A stretch of 64,000 bases of DNA from NCBI RefSeq assembly GCF_040115645.1, contig NC_089546.1, forward strand, positions 310,001 to 374,000, written 5' to 3'. This DNA is from Euwallacea fornicatus. Lineage: Eukaryota; Arthropoda; Insecta; Coleoptera; Curculionidae. The notes below the pieces were generated by a model. The model was not told the DNA's origin. It did no database searches and was given only the letters and a program-made list of their open reading frames with translations. Both the position numbers and the translations under genes were made by a program. Shown here piece by piece: positions 32,735 to 42,920 of this stretch; the first letter of the stretch is position 1; the number at the start of each line of letters is the position of its first letter.

Positions 32735-33030
32735 TTTTTTTTCTATAGAGGTGGAGGGGAATCTGCAAAACAGATAACGTGGGCCTGGCACAAAGTGCGT
32801 TCTAATGTGCCCACTTTGTGTCGGGTTGACGTTCCAGACTCTGGAAGGCCGACCGATTAAACCCCCTTTCCTCTCTTCACATAGAAAACCCTCCCGGAAC
32901 CGCTGTGAGGCATTACTTCAGGGGGGTAGATGATAGGTTCTCCTGTGTTGTTACACTTTGGTTCCTCTTCAGGTTTTCCCTCGATGATGTTTTTTTTTCC
33001 TTCTTCTTTCCTTTTTTTTCTTTTCCCATT
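32735..33030 (-). ncRNA. 3' UTR of copy D with hairpin and poly(A)
   Basis: Ends in A8 (T8 at 32735-32742). Near 32780-32830 the minus strand has GACACAAAGTGGGC and GCACTTTGTGCC, an inverted repeat that would fold into a stem of about 9-10 bp, followed by AGGCCCACGTTATCTG. The pattern recalls the tails of B, C and G (GTGGG stem near the end), but the sequence is different. Confidence 0.6.
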
Positions 33031-33223
33031 TTATGCACTCTTTCTGCGCAGCTCCTCTTGTACCTTCGACTTCATTATATTCTCTAGCATTTCCATAATT
33101 GTGTTCCAGTTGTTTTCATCACTAAGTAGTATTTCGGAAATACTATCGATTCCAACTCTCGTGTTGCATTTGGATTCTGCCAGTTTTCTGGCATCTTCGG
33201 AGTTTCGACAGATGAAGATCGTA
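33031..33223 (-). pseudogene. ORF2 of copy D, C-terminal tail
   Basis: Codes for TIFICRNSEDARKLAESKCN and an acidic/Leu-rich tail ending VQEELRRKSA. Together with DECWFCGS at about 41060-41085 it makes the R1-type C-x2-C...H-x4-C finger. E inserted between DTPKH and TIFIC. Confidence 0.85.
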
Positions 33224-33554
33224 AGTTAACTTCGCGACCTCGCGGTGAGCGTTTAAAAAAAAACTTTATTTTACTAAAGCTACTTTTATTGTAGCAAATG
33301 CTTCAATTCAATGATTATTACTCGAGGATACGAATATTAACAATATTTCTAAATACCGTTAAAAACAATCAAGAAATCAACTTCGATTAAACACAAAACT
33401 TAAACACATAAAAAATATCAAAACACTTCTACTGCTCGAACTTCAATACTTTTACAATTGTGTTTACAATTATATGTCTCTAAAGGCTAAAGTCTCTATT
33501 TATACTGGAATAAACACTAGCTCAGCATTAATGTCTCTGAGTTACAATGTAACT
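33224..33554 (-). repeat. 3' LTR of errantivirus E
   Basis: 331 bp, AGTTAACTTCGCGACC to CAATGTAACT. It is followed on + by TCTTCCCCCTGAG; on the minus strand this is the purine tract CAGGGGGAAGA just before the LTR. Confidence 0.93.
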
Positions 33555-33581
33555 TCTTCCCCCTGAGATCCAAGTTCTGGG

Positions 33582-35258
33582 TTACCCTGGAAGTTGGATA
33601 GGTTCCCTCGGGGTGGATCCCTGTAGCTTTACTTTTCTCCGTTGAATTATCCATCTCCACACGATAGCAGAACATCCTGCAGCTATTGTGACGTAGACCA
33701 GTATTGTCCAGATGCTGGGTACCGTTGAGATATCTCCGAAAGGCCTCGGGGGTGGTTCTTCCATTTGTTCTATTTTCTCCTGTAACTGATGGAGTTCATC
33801 TAGCTTAATCACTGGCAGGTGTGGGCTTAGGTTTATTAGTGTAGAGAGTGCACTGTATTCTTCGGTCAGGTCAGGGAACATCATTGGTTGGGGATGATTT
33901 TGGGTAGTCACTTCTTCGTTGCTTATAATCTTCCCATCGATGTTGATACGGCATCCTTGGGGAAAGTCCAGCATGTAGGTACCCAATAGCTTTTTGGTTT
34001 CAGTAGTCGATCCCGGACATGACGTATGTATTAGTGTCTGTTTGGGACATACCACTATCCACTTAGTAGTTTGATCTAATTGTTCCACTCTTAGCCTAGA
34101 GAGTTCTATTCTAGTTTGTTTACAATTTAGCGGTTTTTCTCCCATATTTAAAAGTCTTATCTCACATGGGGCATTTTTACTAACTACTTCTACACTATTC
34201 TTATTGCATAAGTACAGGTTTGGTTTTATGATCTTACAATTTTTATCATAGTGAGCAAAGTACAACTGATTTGTTACTACAAATTTGTTTCGAGGAACAA
34301 TCACCTTGAACTGACTTCCTGCATACGTCGGAATTGCGTATAGGTGATAATAATCGAATGTTCCTTCATGGACTACCGGTATATGTAGTATGTACATTAT
34401 TTTATTGTTGACTATAAAACAATCAATTTCAATTATTTTTTCAAATAAAGGCATATTTTCTATGATTACTTGTACTGGAAATTCGTCAGTGTTTATTTCT
34501 TTTTGAAGGATTTTTAATTCAGAATACAAGTCTTTTATTTCAATGATACTGGGGTGCATCATCCCTGTTCTCGCAAACACCAAAGAGTTGGTTGCGTCTT
34601 GTAACATAGCATCGATGATTTCGTACATATTTGTTATTTCAAGGATAATCTCCTTCAGGAATGCTCAACTCCTGCCATTACCAATTTCCATTATATGCGG
34701 TAATACTTGGTTGAACTTTGCTTCAATTAGTTTTTCGTTCTCATACAATTGTTTAATAGTGTCATTAAATTTCTTAACGGTTGAAGTAATTATGGTCTTG
34801 TGGTTCAGGACGGTTTTTCGCAAATTTTGTTGGTTAATTCGGAGTTCCTTAATAAGCCCGTCATATCGGTCACCATCAGATGCATCGAGGTTCCCTGTTA
34901 TCCCTTTAAATATTGAACCTATTCCATTTATTAGACCGCGTTTTCCCCTGTGTGGATGGGGTATAATTTGTTTTAGATTAGTTTCCGCTCTTCTTTGTGT
35001 AAAATGCAGTAGTGCTATGAAGTTTTTTAGTTCATTAAGATATAGCTTGTAGTCCTTAGTCTGGTCTATGGTAGCACTAAGGTTTACGGTTCTTGTGTGT
35101 AATCTGTTCATTTGATTGATGATGGGGTTAAGGTCATGATAGTGTATGATCGTGTACATTTGGCGTGTTATTCTTGCTTTCCCTAATTTTAACGGTATTA
35201 GTCCAAGGTTGTCGTTTAGTTCTTGTATCTGGACATTTCCAAACAATGTCCTAAGCAT
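33582..35258 (-). pseudogene. errantivirus E env, one in-frame stop
   Basis: Env in one frame with a single TGA at 34665-34667, giving parts of 197 and 348 codons. Visible: QELNDNLGLIPLKLGKARI near the N-terminus, a furin-type RGKR followed by GLINGIGSIFKGITGN (conserved fusion-peptide region of errantivirus and baculovirus F proteins), Cys-containing ectodomain, and a C-terminal membrane anchor (SIWTILVYVTIAAGCSAIVW) with a basic tail. The start at 35258 follows a probable splice acceptor (TTTTCAG), so the signal peptide probably comes from an upstream exon. Confidence 0.9.
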
Positions 35259-35329
35259 TCTGAAAATAATAATAGGAACTTACTTACATTTATTTATTTA
35301 TACTAATTGTTATTTTTTTTTATTGATTT

Positions 35330-38300
35330 TTATTGATTTGTTTCAGGTGTATTGTCGAAACTAAATCTCTGTTTCAATGGGCGTTTAATATTGTCCATGT
35401 GAATTTTCCCGTAATTTTCAGTAGTTACCGTTTTTCTTTCCGGATTTACCGTTAATATCTTAGTGGGTTCTCTAAAAGGGTCCTTTAATTTTTGGCGAGC
35501 GTGTTGCCTAATATATGTTTTATCACCTGCTTGCAGAGTGGGTATTTTGTCTCGGGTCTCGTTTCTCTTTTCAATTACTTCTTTTTTATTTTCGCTGAGT
35601 ATTTCATTTATTTGTTTGTACATTATTTTTGTCCTATCCTTGCGATCTGTAACGTAATTGATCATTAGAGTTTTATGTAAATCAATGTTAAAAGGGTCCT
35701 CGCATTCTACGTGTCCATTGATGACTTCCATTGGTTTGAAGTGGGTTGCCGAGTGAATCGTATAATTGTATGCTAGAATTGCATGTTGTAGTTTCTTCTT
35801 TGTTGATGTCTTGCCTTGTCCTTGATTGTTTAATAATCGCACGTGCTCGATTAATGTTGAATGCAACCTTTCTATCATGCCGTTTGATTGGGGATGTTCA
35901 GGAGAACAAAAGTGAATTTTTATTTTTTGTAATTCTAACAATTCCGTGAGCACCGTGTTTTTGAATTCGCTGCCGTTATCCGTGATTATCTTCTTAGGTA
36001 TCCCGTGATGCGAAAACAATGTTATTAACCCGTCGGCTACCTCCGTTGCTTCTAATGAGTTTAGAGGATAGGCTTGTGCGTACTTGGAGAAACTGTCAAT
36101 TATAGTAAGGAATTTTAATTTATCCATTGTAAAAGTATCTATATGGATGATCTCAAAGGGCTTAGTGGCGGTTGGCGTAATGTTAAATTCCGTTTTTATT
36201 GGGTTCCTGGCATATTTACTTTTTTGGCAAATTTCGCACAGGTTTATGTACGACTGGATTGTTAATTTGAGATTGGGCCAGTAGTATTTGTTTTTGATGC
36301 GGGTTTCTGTCTCTTCTATTCCGCGATGGTTCATCTTGCCTTCGTGATACGCTTGTATCACCTCTTTGATTTCATCTTCTTCTATCACGTCGACTAATTT
36401 AACTGAACATTTTTTAAATTTTAACGAAGGCCATCTAAAATTTTTCCTGATGACTTCACAAAATTTGGGGTACATTTCTAGATCTTCAAAATATAATGAG
36501 TATAGTTTCTCAAATGAAACATAGTCTTGTATGAATTTCATCAAGTCGTGTTCGAAATTATCTTTTGACAATTGTAGCAGATATCTTCTTTTTTTCCCGA
36601 ATAATGTGATTAGCTTGGGTTTCGCTGGCGAATGTAAGACTGATGAGGTTATGATTTGGTTTGCTCCGTAATTTACTGCTGTCTCTACGATAGGTATTCC
36701 AACTATTGGATTCTGCTCATCATTCGTATGTATTATTTGACCATCGGTCTCTTTTTCAGGGTTTGGTTCTTGTTCTTCATCTGGGTTAGCCATGACTGAC
36801 ATCTTATCTAGATCTTGGTCATTGGTCATGTTCGTTGTCGCGTCATTCTTCTCCCCTCTTGCTTGCAATTCCTTGTTAAAATTTTCCATATACTCTAAAA
36901 GGTCTTTGAATCCATCTGTTTCCTTCGTATGGATTTCTATGCGACTCAATGCATCCGCGTTGGTGTTTAGCTTTCCCTTTTTGTAAATAACGGTGTAATT
37001 ATACTCATCAAGTTTTATTCTCCACCTAAACAGCTTCGATGAGGGATCTTTTGTGTTGAACAACCATTGCAACGGTTTATGGTAAGTAATTATGTTGAAT
37101 TTATTCCCGACTAAGTAGGGTCTAAAGTGCTTTGTTGCCCAAACTATACATAGGCATTCTTTCTCTGTGGTTGAATACTTTTGTTCGGTTTCGTTAAGGG
37201 TCCTTGACACATAGGCTACCGGCAAGTCCTGTCCTATAGGTCCTTGGGATAACACTGCACCTAAGGCCACATTGCTTGCATCGCAAGTGAGATTGAAAGT
37301 TTTTGACATATCAGGATAACTTAGTATAGGTTCGTTCATTAGTAGGTCCTTACAGGTTTCAAAACATTTTACAAATTCCTGATCATGTACTATCTTTGCT
37401 CCTTTTTTAAGGCACTTTGTCAGTGGTTTCGTTAAATGTGCAAAATTATTAATAAATTTTCTATAGTATCCAAGTAATTCAAGGAAACCTTTAATTTCCT
37501 TTCCCGTGTTGGGTATGGGATACTTTTTAATAGCTTTTACTTTATCGGGGTTCGGTCTCACACCTTCAGGGGTTATAACATGGCCTAGATAGGCGACTTC
37601 TTTTCTGAGGAATTCACTCTTATCTAATTGTATTTTGAAGTTTGCTTCCCTCAATCGTTTGAACACGGCTCTCAATCGTTCCATATGCTCTTGTAGCGAG
37701 CTAGAGAACACGATGATGTCATCTAGATAAACCAGAAATTTCTCGTTCTGTATTCCTCTTAAAATGTTATCCATCACTCTTTGAAAAGTGGCTGGAACAT
37801 TTTTAAGTCCAAATGGCATCCTGGTAAACTCAAAATGTCCGTGTTCAGTACTAAAAGCTGTTTTTTGTATATCCCTTTCTTCCATTTCTATTTGGTGGAA
37901 GCCGCTAGCGAGATCTAAAGTTGTGAAATAATGACATCTCCCTAGCTTGTCCAGCAGGTCCGTGATGTTCGGAAGGGGATATTTATCATCGATTGTTTTT
38001 TCGTTTAGCTTCCTGAAGTCAATGCATACTCTCCATTTTTGTTTCCCTGAGGAGTCCAATTTTTTTTGGTATGACCCAAATTGGGGCAGACCATGGGGAG
38101 TTGCTGGGTCTGATAATTCTCTGATTTAACATTTTATTGATCTGTGTCTCGACTTCCTTTTTATGTATGTACGGGTATCGGTACGTTTTGGCATATATAG
38201 GGGATTCATTCGTAGTCCTTATTTCGTGCTTGATTCTGTTCGTAAAGGTGAGTGACATCCCTTCTTGGTAGAACACATCCGCAAATTCTTTACACAGTTT

Positions 38301-39060
38301 AAGAATTTCTTTCTTTTCTTCGGCGTGAAGATGATCCGTTCTAATCTGTGTTTAGTCAAATTTTCGACCATAATCGTAGCATACCTCCATACTATTCACA
38401 TCAATTCTATCACCTTCTTCAAAATCTTCGACTTCAAACGGGTGTGATATATCTAGAGTTATTGGTTCATTTGTCGTATTTAACGCGGTGGTTATAGCTT
38501 TTCCTTCCTTTGCTACCGATATACAATTTGGTATTTCACATCCTTTTAACTTTTGGTACGGAATAATTATTTGACCATTTAAAATATTCGTTTTGATTTC
38601 TATTACTTTTTTATTCCGTGGTTTTACAGTTATGTAGTTGGTGTTTCTACTTGTTTTTCTAAATTGTAAATTTATTTTAGTACTAGGTATTATTAATTGT
38701 CCTGTACTATAGTCTAACTTGGCTTGTAAAAACTTTAGGTTATCCATTCCTATTAAGCCATCAAACACATTATGAAATTAAAAAAGATAAAATTTCATGA
38801 ACGCAGGTTTTGGAAGTTTGAACAATTTTGATTCACGAATTTCCGCACTGAATTGATGAGTTGATTCCTGAAATATCGTGGAAACTTTGAATGGTTCTCT
38901 TTTAATAGAATCTGGGTAAAGTTCTTTAACTAGATCGGGGTCTAGAAATGATTTGCTAGCTCCGTTATCGATTAATAGTTTCATGTTATGTTCGAGAAGT
39001 GTTATGTATGAAAGTTCACTGCCATTATTATTATTCAGAAATATTACTTCAAGTGCTACG
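35330..39060 (-). pseudogene. errantivirus E pol: 909-codon open RT-RNase H-integrase, protease part broken
   Basis: The open part (35330-38059) has RT (KWRVCIDFRKLNEKT, FHQIEMEERDIQKTAF, catalytic LVYLDDIIVFS), RNase H (FNLTCDASNVALGAVL; YSTTEKECLCIVWA; NTNADALSRI) and integrase (YHEGKMNHRGIEET, CEICQKSK; HIDTFTMD, IITDNGSEFKN, SNGMIERLHSTL; GKIHMDNIKRP end). All catalytic residues are present. Upstream, a 1-nt expansion in an A-run near 38066-38073 shifts the frame after PIWVIPKK, and TAA stops lie at 38352 and 38778. The protease box reads LIDNGASKSF, with Asn for the usual Ser/Thr of D(S/T)G. Confidence 0.93.
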
Positions 39061-39073
39061 TGTGATCGTTGAC

Positions 39074-40321
39074 CTAGCTGGCCACGATAAAATTTGAGTC
39101 AGCGTCTGAACGTTCGTCGGAATAATAAGGATCATGTTCCGTCTGACGGTTATCATGTTTCCTTGTGCGATTAGTTCTCGGGTGGTTATCTTGTGTCTCA
39201 TTTACAGTGTCTGAGGTGTAGAGTTCCTCAACAACAAAGTTAGGTTGTTGATTATTATTTTGTTGAAATCTGTTCTGTGAATTAAAATTGTTACGGAAAT
39301 TAGGCTTATATGTGTTGTATGCTTGTCTGGTGGACATGCTCATTAGTGTTGGATTAGGTAGGGGTTTATTTTGATTGGGCCTAAAGACATTAGTGGGTTG
39401 TCTTTGTCCAAATTCCCTAGGATTGTTCTGAAATTGAGGTCTTTGACCAAATTCTCTCGAGTCGTTTGAAAAATGTGGTCTTTGACCAAATTCTCTTGAA
39501 TGATTTTGAAACTGTGGTCTTTGACCAAATGTGGGTGATGAGTGTGTTTGTCTAAAGTTAGACCTATTAAAATTGGTTTTCTGAGATTGAGTGTTATTAT
39601 GTGCATATGGTGAGAATGATTTCACTGGGGGTCTATTACTCGATCTAAGATAATGGATATTGTCTTCCTCGGTTACAAATTGAAGGGTTTCGGGCAGATC
39701 CTTCGGACGCATACATCTGATAGTAGTGCCTAAAGGTTCTCTTAATCCCGATAAGAAAGTTTTTAATGCCAATTCGTTATACAAGTTTCTTTTTAGTTCT
39801 CTACCTTGTTCTGTATTTTCGTGAATATTTATGTACGAACACAATAGATTTAAAATGTGTAAAACATTGTCGTAGAATCGACTAGGACTTTCATTTGACT
39901 GTTGTTTGAGCATGACTAAGTCTCTATTAAGGCAAACTTCATCCCTTTGGTCTGCAAAATGTCTACTCAGGGTGGCTTTAAGTTCTTCCCAGGTAATGAC
40001 ATTTTGTGTACCAAGAATTAATTTAGCATTACCTTTTAATTTTCCGATTATGCAGTTTAGCAAATAAACATTTTGGAAATGGTTTGGCTGCTGCACATTA
40101 TAAAATGTATCAATCACTGATTGACATACGCTTAAATACCTTCCCAAGTCATTTGGGTTGCCATCGAACTCAGGGATGCAAGTTAGATACTCTGGTCTGA
40201 ATTCTGCCATTTTATTACAATTATTAATCCTATACACTCCCGATTTTTGCGGAATGGAGTCAGTAGAAGGTTTTAATTTAAGGGCGGCTAATCTATTCAA
40301 TAGCTCCTCGACTTCGCTCAT
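39074..40321 (-). CDS. errantivirus E gag, 415 codons, open
   Basis: Intact open frame from MSEVEELLNRLAALKLK. The capsid-like segment is CIPEFDGNPNDLGRYLSVCQSVIDTFY and FADQRDEVCLNRDLVMLKQ, then TFLSGLREPLGTTIRCMRPKDLP. The C-terminal third is Asn/Gln/Arg-rich with about four tandem copies of a GQRPQFQNxxREF unit (about 39400-39540) instead of CCHC knuckles; it would bind RNA through basic residues. Gag and pol are in different frames here, so pol would need a frameshift as in related elements. It encodes the particle shell protein; expression is unknown. Confidence 0.88.
   Translation of the reverse strand: MSEVEELLNRLAALKLKPSTDSIPQKSGVYRINNCNKMAEFRPEYLTCIPEFDGNPNDLGRYLSVCQSVIDTFYNVQQPNHFQNVYLLNCIIGKLKGNAKLILGTQNVITWEELKATLSRHFADQRDEVCLNRDLVMLKQQSNESPSRFYDNVLHILNLLCSYINIHENTEQGRELKRNLYNELALKTFLSGLREPLGTTIRCMRPKDLPETLQFVTEEDNIHYLRSSNRPPVKSFSPYAHNNTQSQKTNFNRSNFRQTHSSPTFGQRPQFQNHSREFGQRPHFSNDSREFGQRPQFQNNPREFGQRQPTNVFRPNQNKPLPNPTLMSMSTRQAYNTYKPNFRNNFNSQNRFQQNNNQQPNFVVEELYTSDTVNETQDNHPRTNRTRKHDNRQTEHDPYYSDERSDADSNFIVAS
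39400..39545 (-). repeat. tandem repeat in gag of E (GQRPQFQN unit)
   Basis: Three full and one partial unit of about 48-51 bp. On + each holds GGTCTTTGACCAAATTC(C/T)CT. They encode GQRP(Q/H)F(Q/S)N(D/N/H)(S/P)REF. The units are very similar to each other, so the expansion is recent. J and F lack it. Confidence 0.8.
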
Positions 40322-40677
40322 AAAGTATTATTCAGTTGCACTTACCCCAATATGATTATTACTTCAATCTTCATTCTATAAGGACAGGAACTCTGGTCAG
40401 CGATGCTTGTCTTCCCAAAGATACTGCTCCTTGCGAGATTGGCAATTCTTGTCCAACTCCTCTTCTTCTTCTTGGAATTTTCTTCTTCTGAGAACTTCAA
40501 CTCTTAACGTAGGTTTGGAAATCGTTTTGGAAAGTTCGCTATCAATGATTCGATACGATCCTGAAAACGATCCGCACGACTGCTTTACTTAACGGTTTGT
40601 AGATTCTTTTCGGTTAATCGATAAATCGAAAAAATATTTTTAGCACGTAACGATTCGCACTAAAAATTCCCGAAAAA

Positions 40678-40694
40678 TCCGAACGACTGCGCCA
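40678..40694 (-). promoter_or_regulatory. primer binding site of errantivirus E
   Basis: The minus strand reads TGGCGCAGTCGTTCGG adjoining the 5' LTR, the same tRNA-Ser-type site as in J, F and L. Confidence 0.85.
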
Positions 40695-41030
40695 GTTAAC
40701 TTCGCGACCTCGCGGTGAGCGTTTTAAAAAAAACTTTATTTTACTAAAGCTACTTTTATTGTAGCAAATGCTTCAATTCAATGATTATTACTCGAGGATA
40801 TGAATATTAACAATATTTGTAAATACCGTTAAAAACAATCAAGAAATCAACTTCGATTAAACACAAAACTTAAACACATCAAAAATATCAAAACACTTCT
40901 ACTGCTCGAACTTTAATACTGTTGCTTTTACAATTGTGTTTACAATTATATGTCTCTAAAGGCTAAAGTCTCTATTTATACTGGAATAAACACTAGCTCA
41001 GCATTAATGTCTCTGGGTTACAATGTAACT
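40694..41030 (-). repeat. 5' LTR of errantivirus E
   Basis: 337 bp, the same as 33224-33554 except for a GTTGCT-type 6-bp difference after AATACT and a few substitutions. The TSD CGTA follows at 41031. Confidence 0.93.
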
Positions 41031-41034
41031 CGTA

Positions 41035-41843
41035 TGCTTCGGGGTATCGACACTGCCGCAGAACCAGCACTCGTCATTTCTGGCTTTCTTGATTTTAAAT
41101 AAGTACGTGGAGAAAACTCCGTGTCCGCATATCGCCTGCGTTGAGTGGTAGTTTACCACACCAAATTTTCTAGTTGACCATCTTTTTACGTACTTTATAA
41201 AGTGTCTCGCAAAGCCTTGATATTTCGTCCATCTGTCTTGCCATTTTTTGTATACAACTTCTCTGGCTTCTGCCCGTATCGATGGTCTCTTCCCATAAAT
41301 TCCCTTATTTCCTCCATGACAAGATCAATGGGTGGGATTCCTGCAATGGCTTGTGCAGCTTCCAGCGATATTGTCCTTTAGGCGGAGATGATGCCGATGG
41401 AGAGCCTCCTGTTTAATCGTTCCAGTTTCCTGAGATGGCACTTCACGTTTCTGATTTCCTCCCACCCGGGTATTACATAGATCGTGGCCGATATTACTGC
41501 GCTTGCGAGTAATTTTCTCTTGCTCGACGAGCATCCTCCGATGTTTGGCATTAGCCTCAATAGCAGATTTATCATCGAATTTGCCCTTTCCGACAGTTTC
41601 TGGACATGCGCTCCTATTCCCATGTTCCTACTTAAAACTACTCCTAAGTATTTCACGTGTTCCCAGCTCTTAACTTCCTCGGTGCCCAAATTGAAACTCA
41701 TGCTTCTGATCTTTCTTCTGCCTACTAGCAACACAAGTTCAGTCTTTTGCCTCGCCACCTTCAAACCCATGTCCTCTAGTTTGTTCACTATTTTACTCAC
41801 AGCATACTTTGTCTTCCTTTCTAGCTTTTCTCTACCCCTCGCC
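41035..41843 (-). pseudogene. ORF2 of copy D, RT after YADD to C-terminal finger
   Basis: Continues from VAYADDLAVIM (48931-48960) as RARGREKLERKTKYAVSKIVNKLEDMGLKV, KTELVLLVGRRKIRSMSF, VKYLGVVLSRNMGIG and LERLNRRLSIGIIS, with a stop at 41378. Degraded sequence follows up to DECWFCGSVDTP. This is the thumb and connection of an R1-type RT. Stops and shifts are present after 41378. Confidence 0.87.
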
Positions 41844-41857
41844 CTCATTATTACTGC

Positions 41858-41952
41858 TTTTTTTTTGTGACGAGGCGGGAATCTTCTTAAGACACCTGGC
41901 TTCGACGTGCAGCCAGGTAATGTGGGATTCGACCGACAATTATGTCGTCCGC
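41858..41952 (-). ncRNA. 3' UTR tail of copy C, conserved hairpin before poly(A)
   Basis: Minus strand: GGTTTTAGTGGGTAGGCGG, ATTGTCGGTCGAATCCCACATTACCTGGC, CAGGTGTCTTAAGAAGATTCCCG and A9. It matches the tail of B almost block by block and that of G in GTGGGTAGGCG, GAATCCCACA and GTGTCTT.AAGAAGAT. Confidence 0.68.
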
Positions 41953-42644
41953 CTACCCACTAAAACCACCTCCCCACTTCGCCCCGGTATCGTCTTTCGG
42001 CATTCCTTCAGGACCCTTTCTTCTCTCCTCGCGGACTATGCGCCGCCGAGGTTGCTCGCTACTCCCGCACTCTTCCTGATTTCCGTTCTCTCTCTGTCTC
42101 ACACTCTTATCCCACATGATCTTTCCCACCATTCTTTCAAATGCCATCGACTTCTCCTCTGTCTCCACCAATTCACGCCCGAACATGTTTCCGTCCAGGT
42201 TGAGACCCCTCTTCCTGGCCTCCACACGATACCTCTCCCACTACGAACACTCCCACAGCGTGTACTCCGGGGTGTCTGTCACGCTCTTGGTTTCGTCCCT
42301 ACAGCACCAACAGTGGTTACTTCGTTCTACTCCGATTCTTCGCAGGTATTTACCGAACACACCGTGCCCAGTAAACACCTGTGACAGCGCGTAACCCGGT
42401 CTCGTCCACTTATATTCGAACCACCGCCTTACGCTGGGTACGAACACTTTCATCCTGCCATCGTACATGGCCCATTCTTTCTCCCATTCGCCAATCACCC
42501 ACTCACTCGCTTCTCTTCTTGATTTCTTACCTCGCTCCCACACTGTTCTTCTCACTTCCACTCGCAGTCTCACCGGCGGTATTTTAACCAACACCAACAC
42601 TGCCACGCCCGGAGCCGTCCTGTATGCACACGCCACCCTGATTG
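41953..42644 (-). pseudogene. ORF2 of copy C, C-terminal part
   Basis: Open stretch from AIRVACAYRTAPGVAVLVLVKIPP to CWCCRDETKSVTDTPEYTLWEC, where the His of the C-C-H-C finger is Tyr (PEYTLW against PEHTLW in B). A TAG at 42241 follows CS, then the tail to GWGGG-like sequence at 41953. Separated from the RT by F. Confidence 0.85.
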
Positions 42645-42648
42645 CGAG

Positions 42649-42877
42649 AGTTAGATTTGAGTTCCGGAAAAAATTGAAAAAAATTAATTTCTCGAAACCG
42701 AAACACAAATTAAAACACTTTAATTGATTTGAAATCTTTATTCGGACAGACTAAATAGCGCGAGCAACGAATGAATACAAACAAACAAGCCCTTAATCTA
42801 CTGGCTACCTCTTATTTATAGTCAATTAAGCATGACGTCACATATACCGCGGGCCTGGCTAGAGTGGTGATATAACT
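42649..42877 (-). repeat. 3' LTR of errantivirus F
   Basis: 229 bp, AGTTAGATTTGAG to GTGATATAACT. It is followed on + by CCTCCACCCTTAG, so the minus-strand purine tract CTAAGGGTGGAGG precedes the LTR as in K. Confidence 0.95.
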
Positions 42878-42920
42878 CCTCCACCCTTAGAGGGACATAG
42901 TAACCGGGAGTTTCTATGGC

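Larger units (their letters stand above)
33224..41030 (-). mobile_element. errantivirus E, complete with both LTRs and env
   Basis: 7.8 kb, flanked by CGTA at 33220-33223 and 41031-41034. LTR, env, pol, gag, primer site and LTR are all present in gypsy order. LTRs differ by a 6-bp indel and about six or seven substitutions over 331/337 bp, so the insertion is fairly recent. Defects: one stop in env, two stops and one frameshift in the protease/early RT region. It is the most complete retrovirus-like copy in the window. Confidence 0.95.

Noticed and set aside
32600..32760. Direct junction of G and D read as one compound element
   Set aside because: Each has its own duplication (11 and 12 bp) and opposite orientation, with 119 bp of errantivirus H between them.
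39400..39545. Regular repeats considered as a CRISPR-like array
   Set aside because: The units are coding, contiguous without unique spacers, and belong to Gag of E in a eukaryotic setting.
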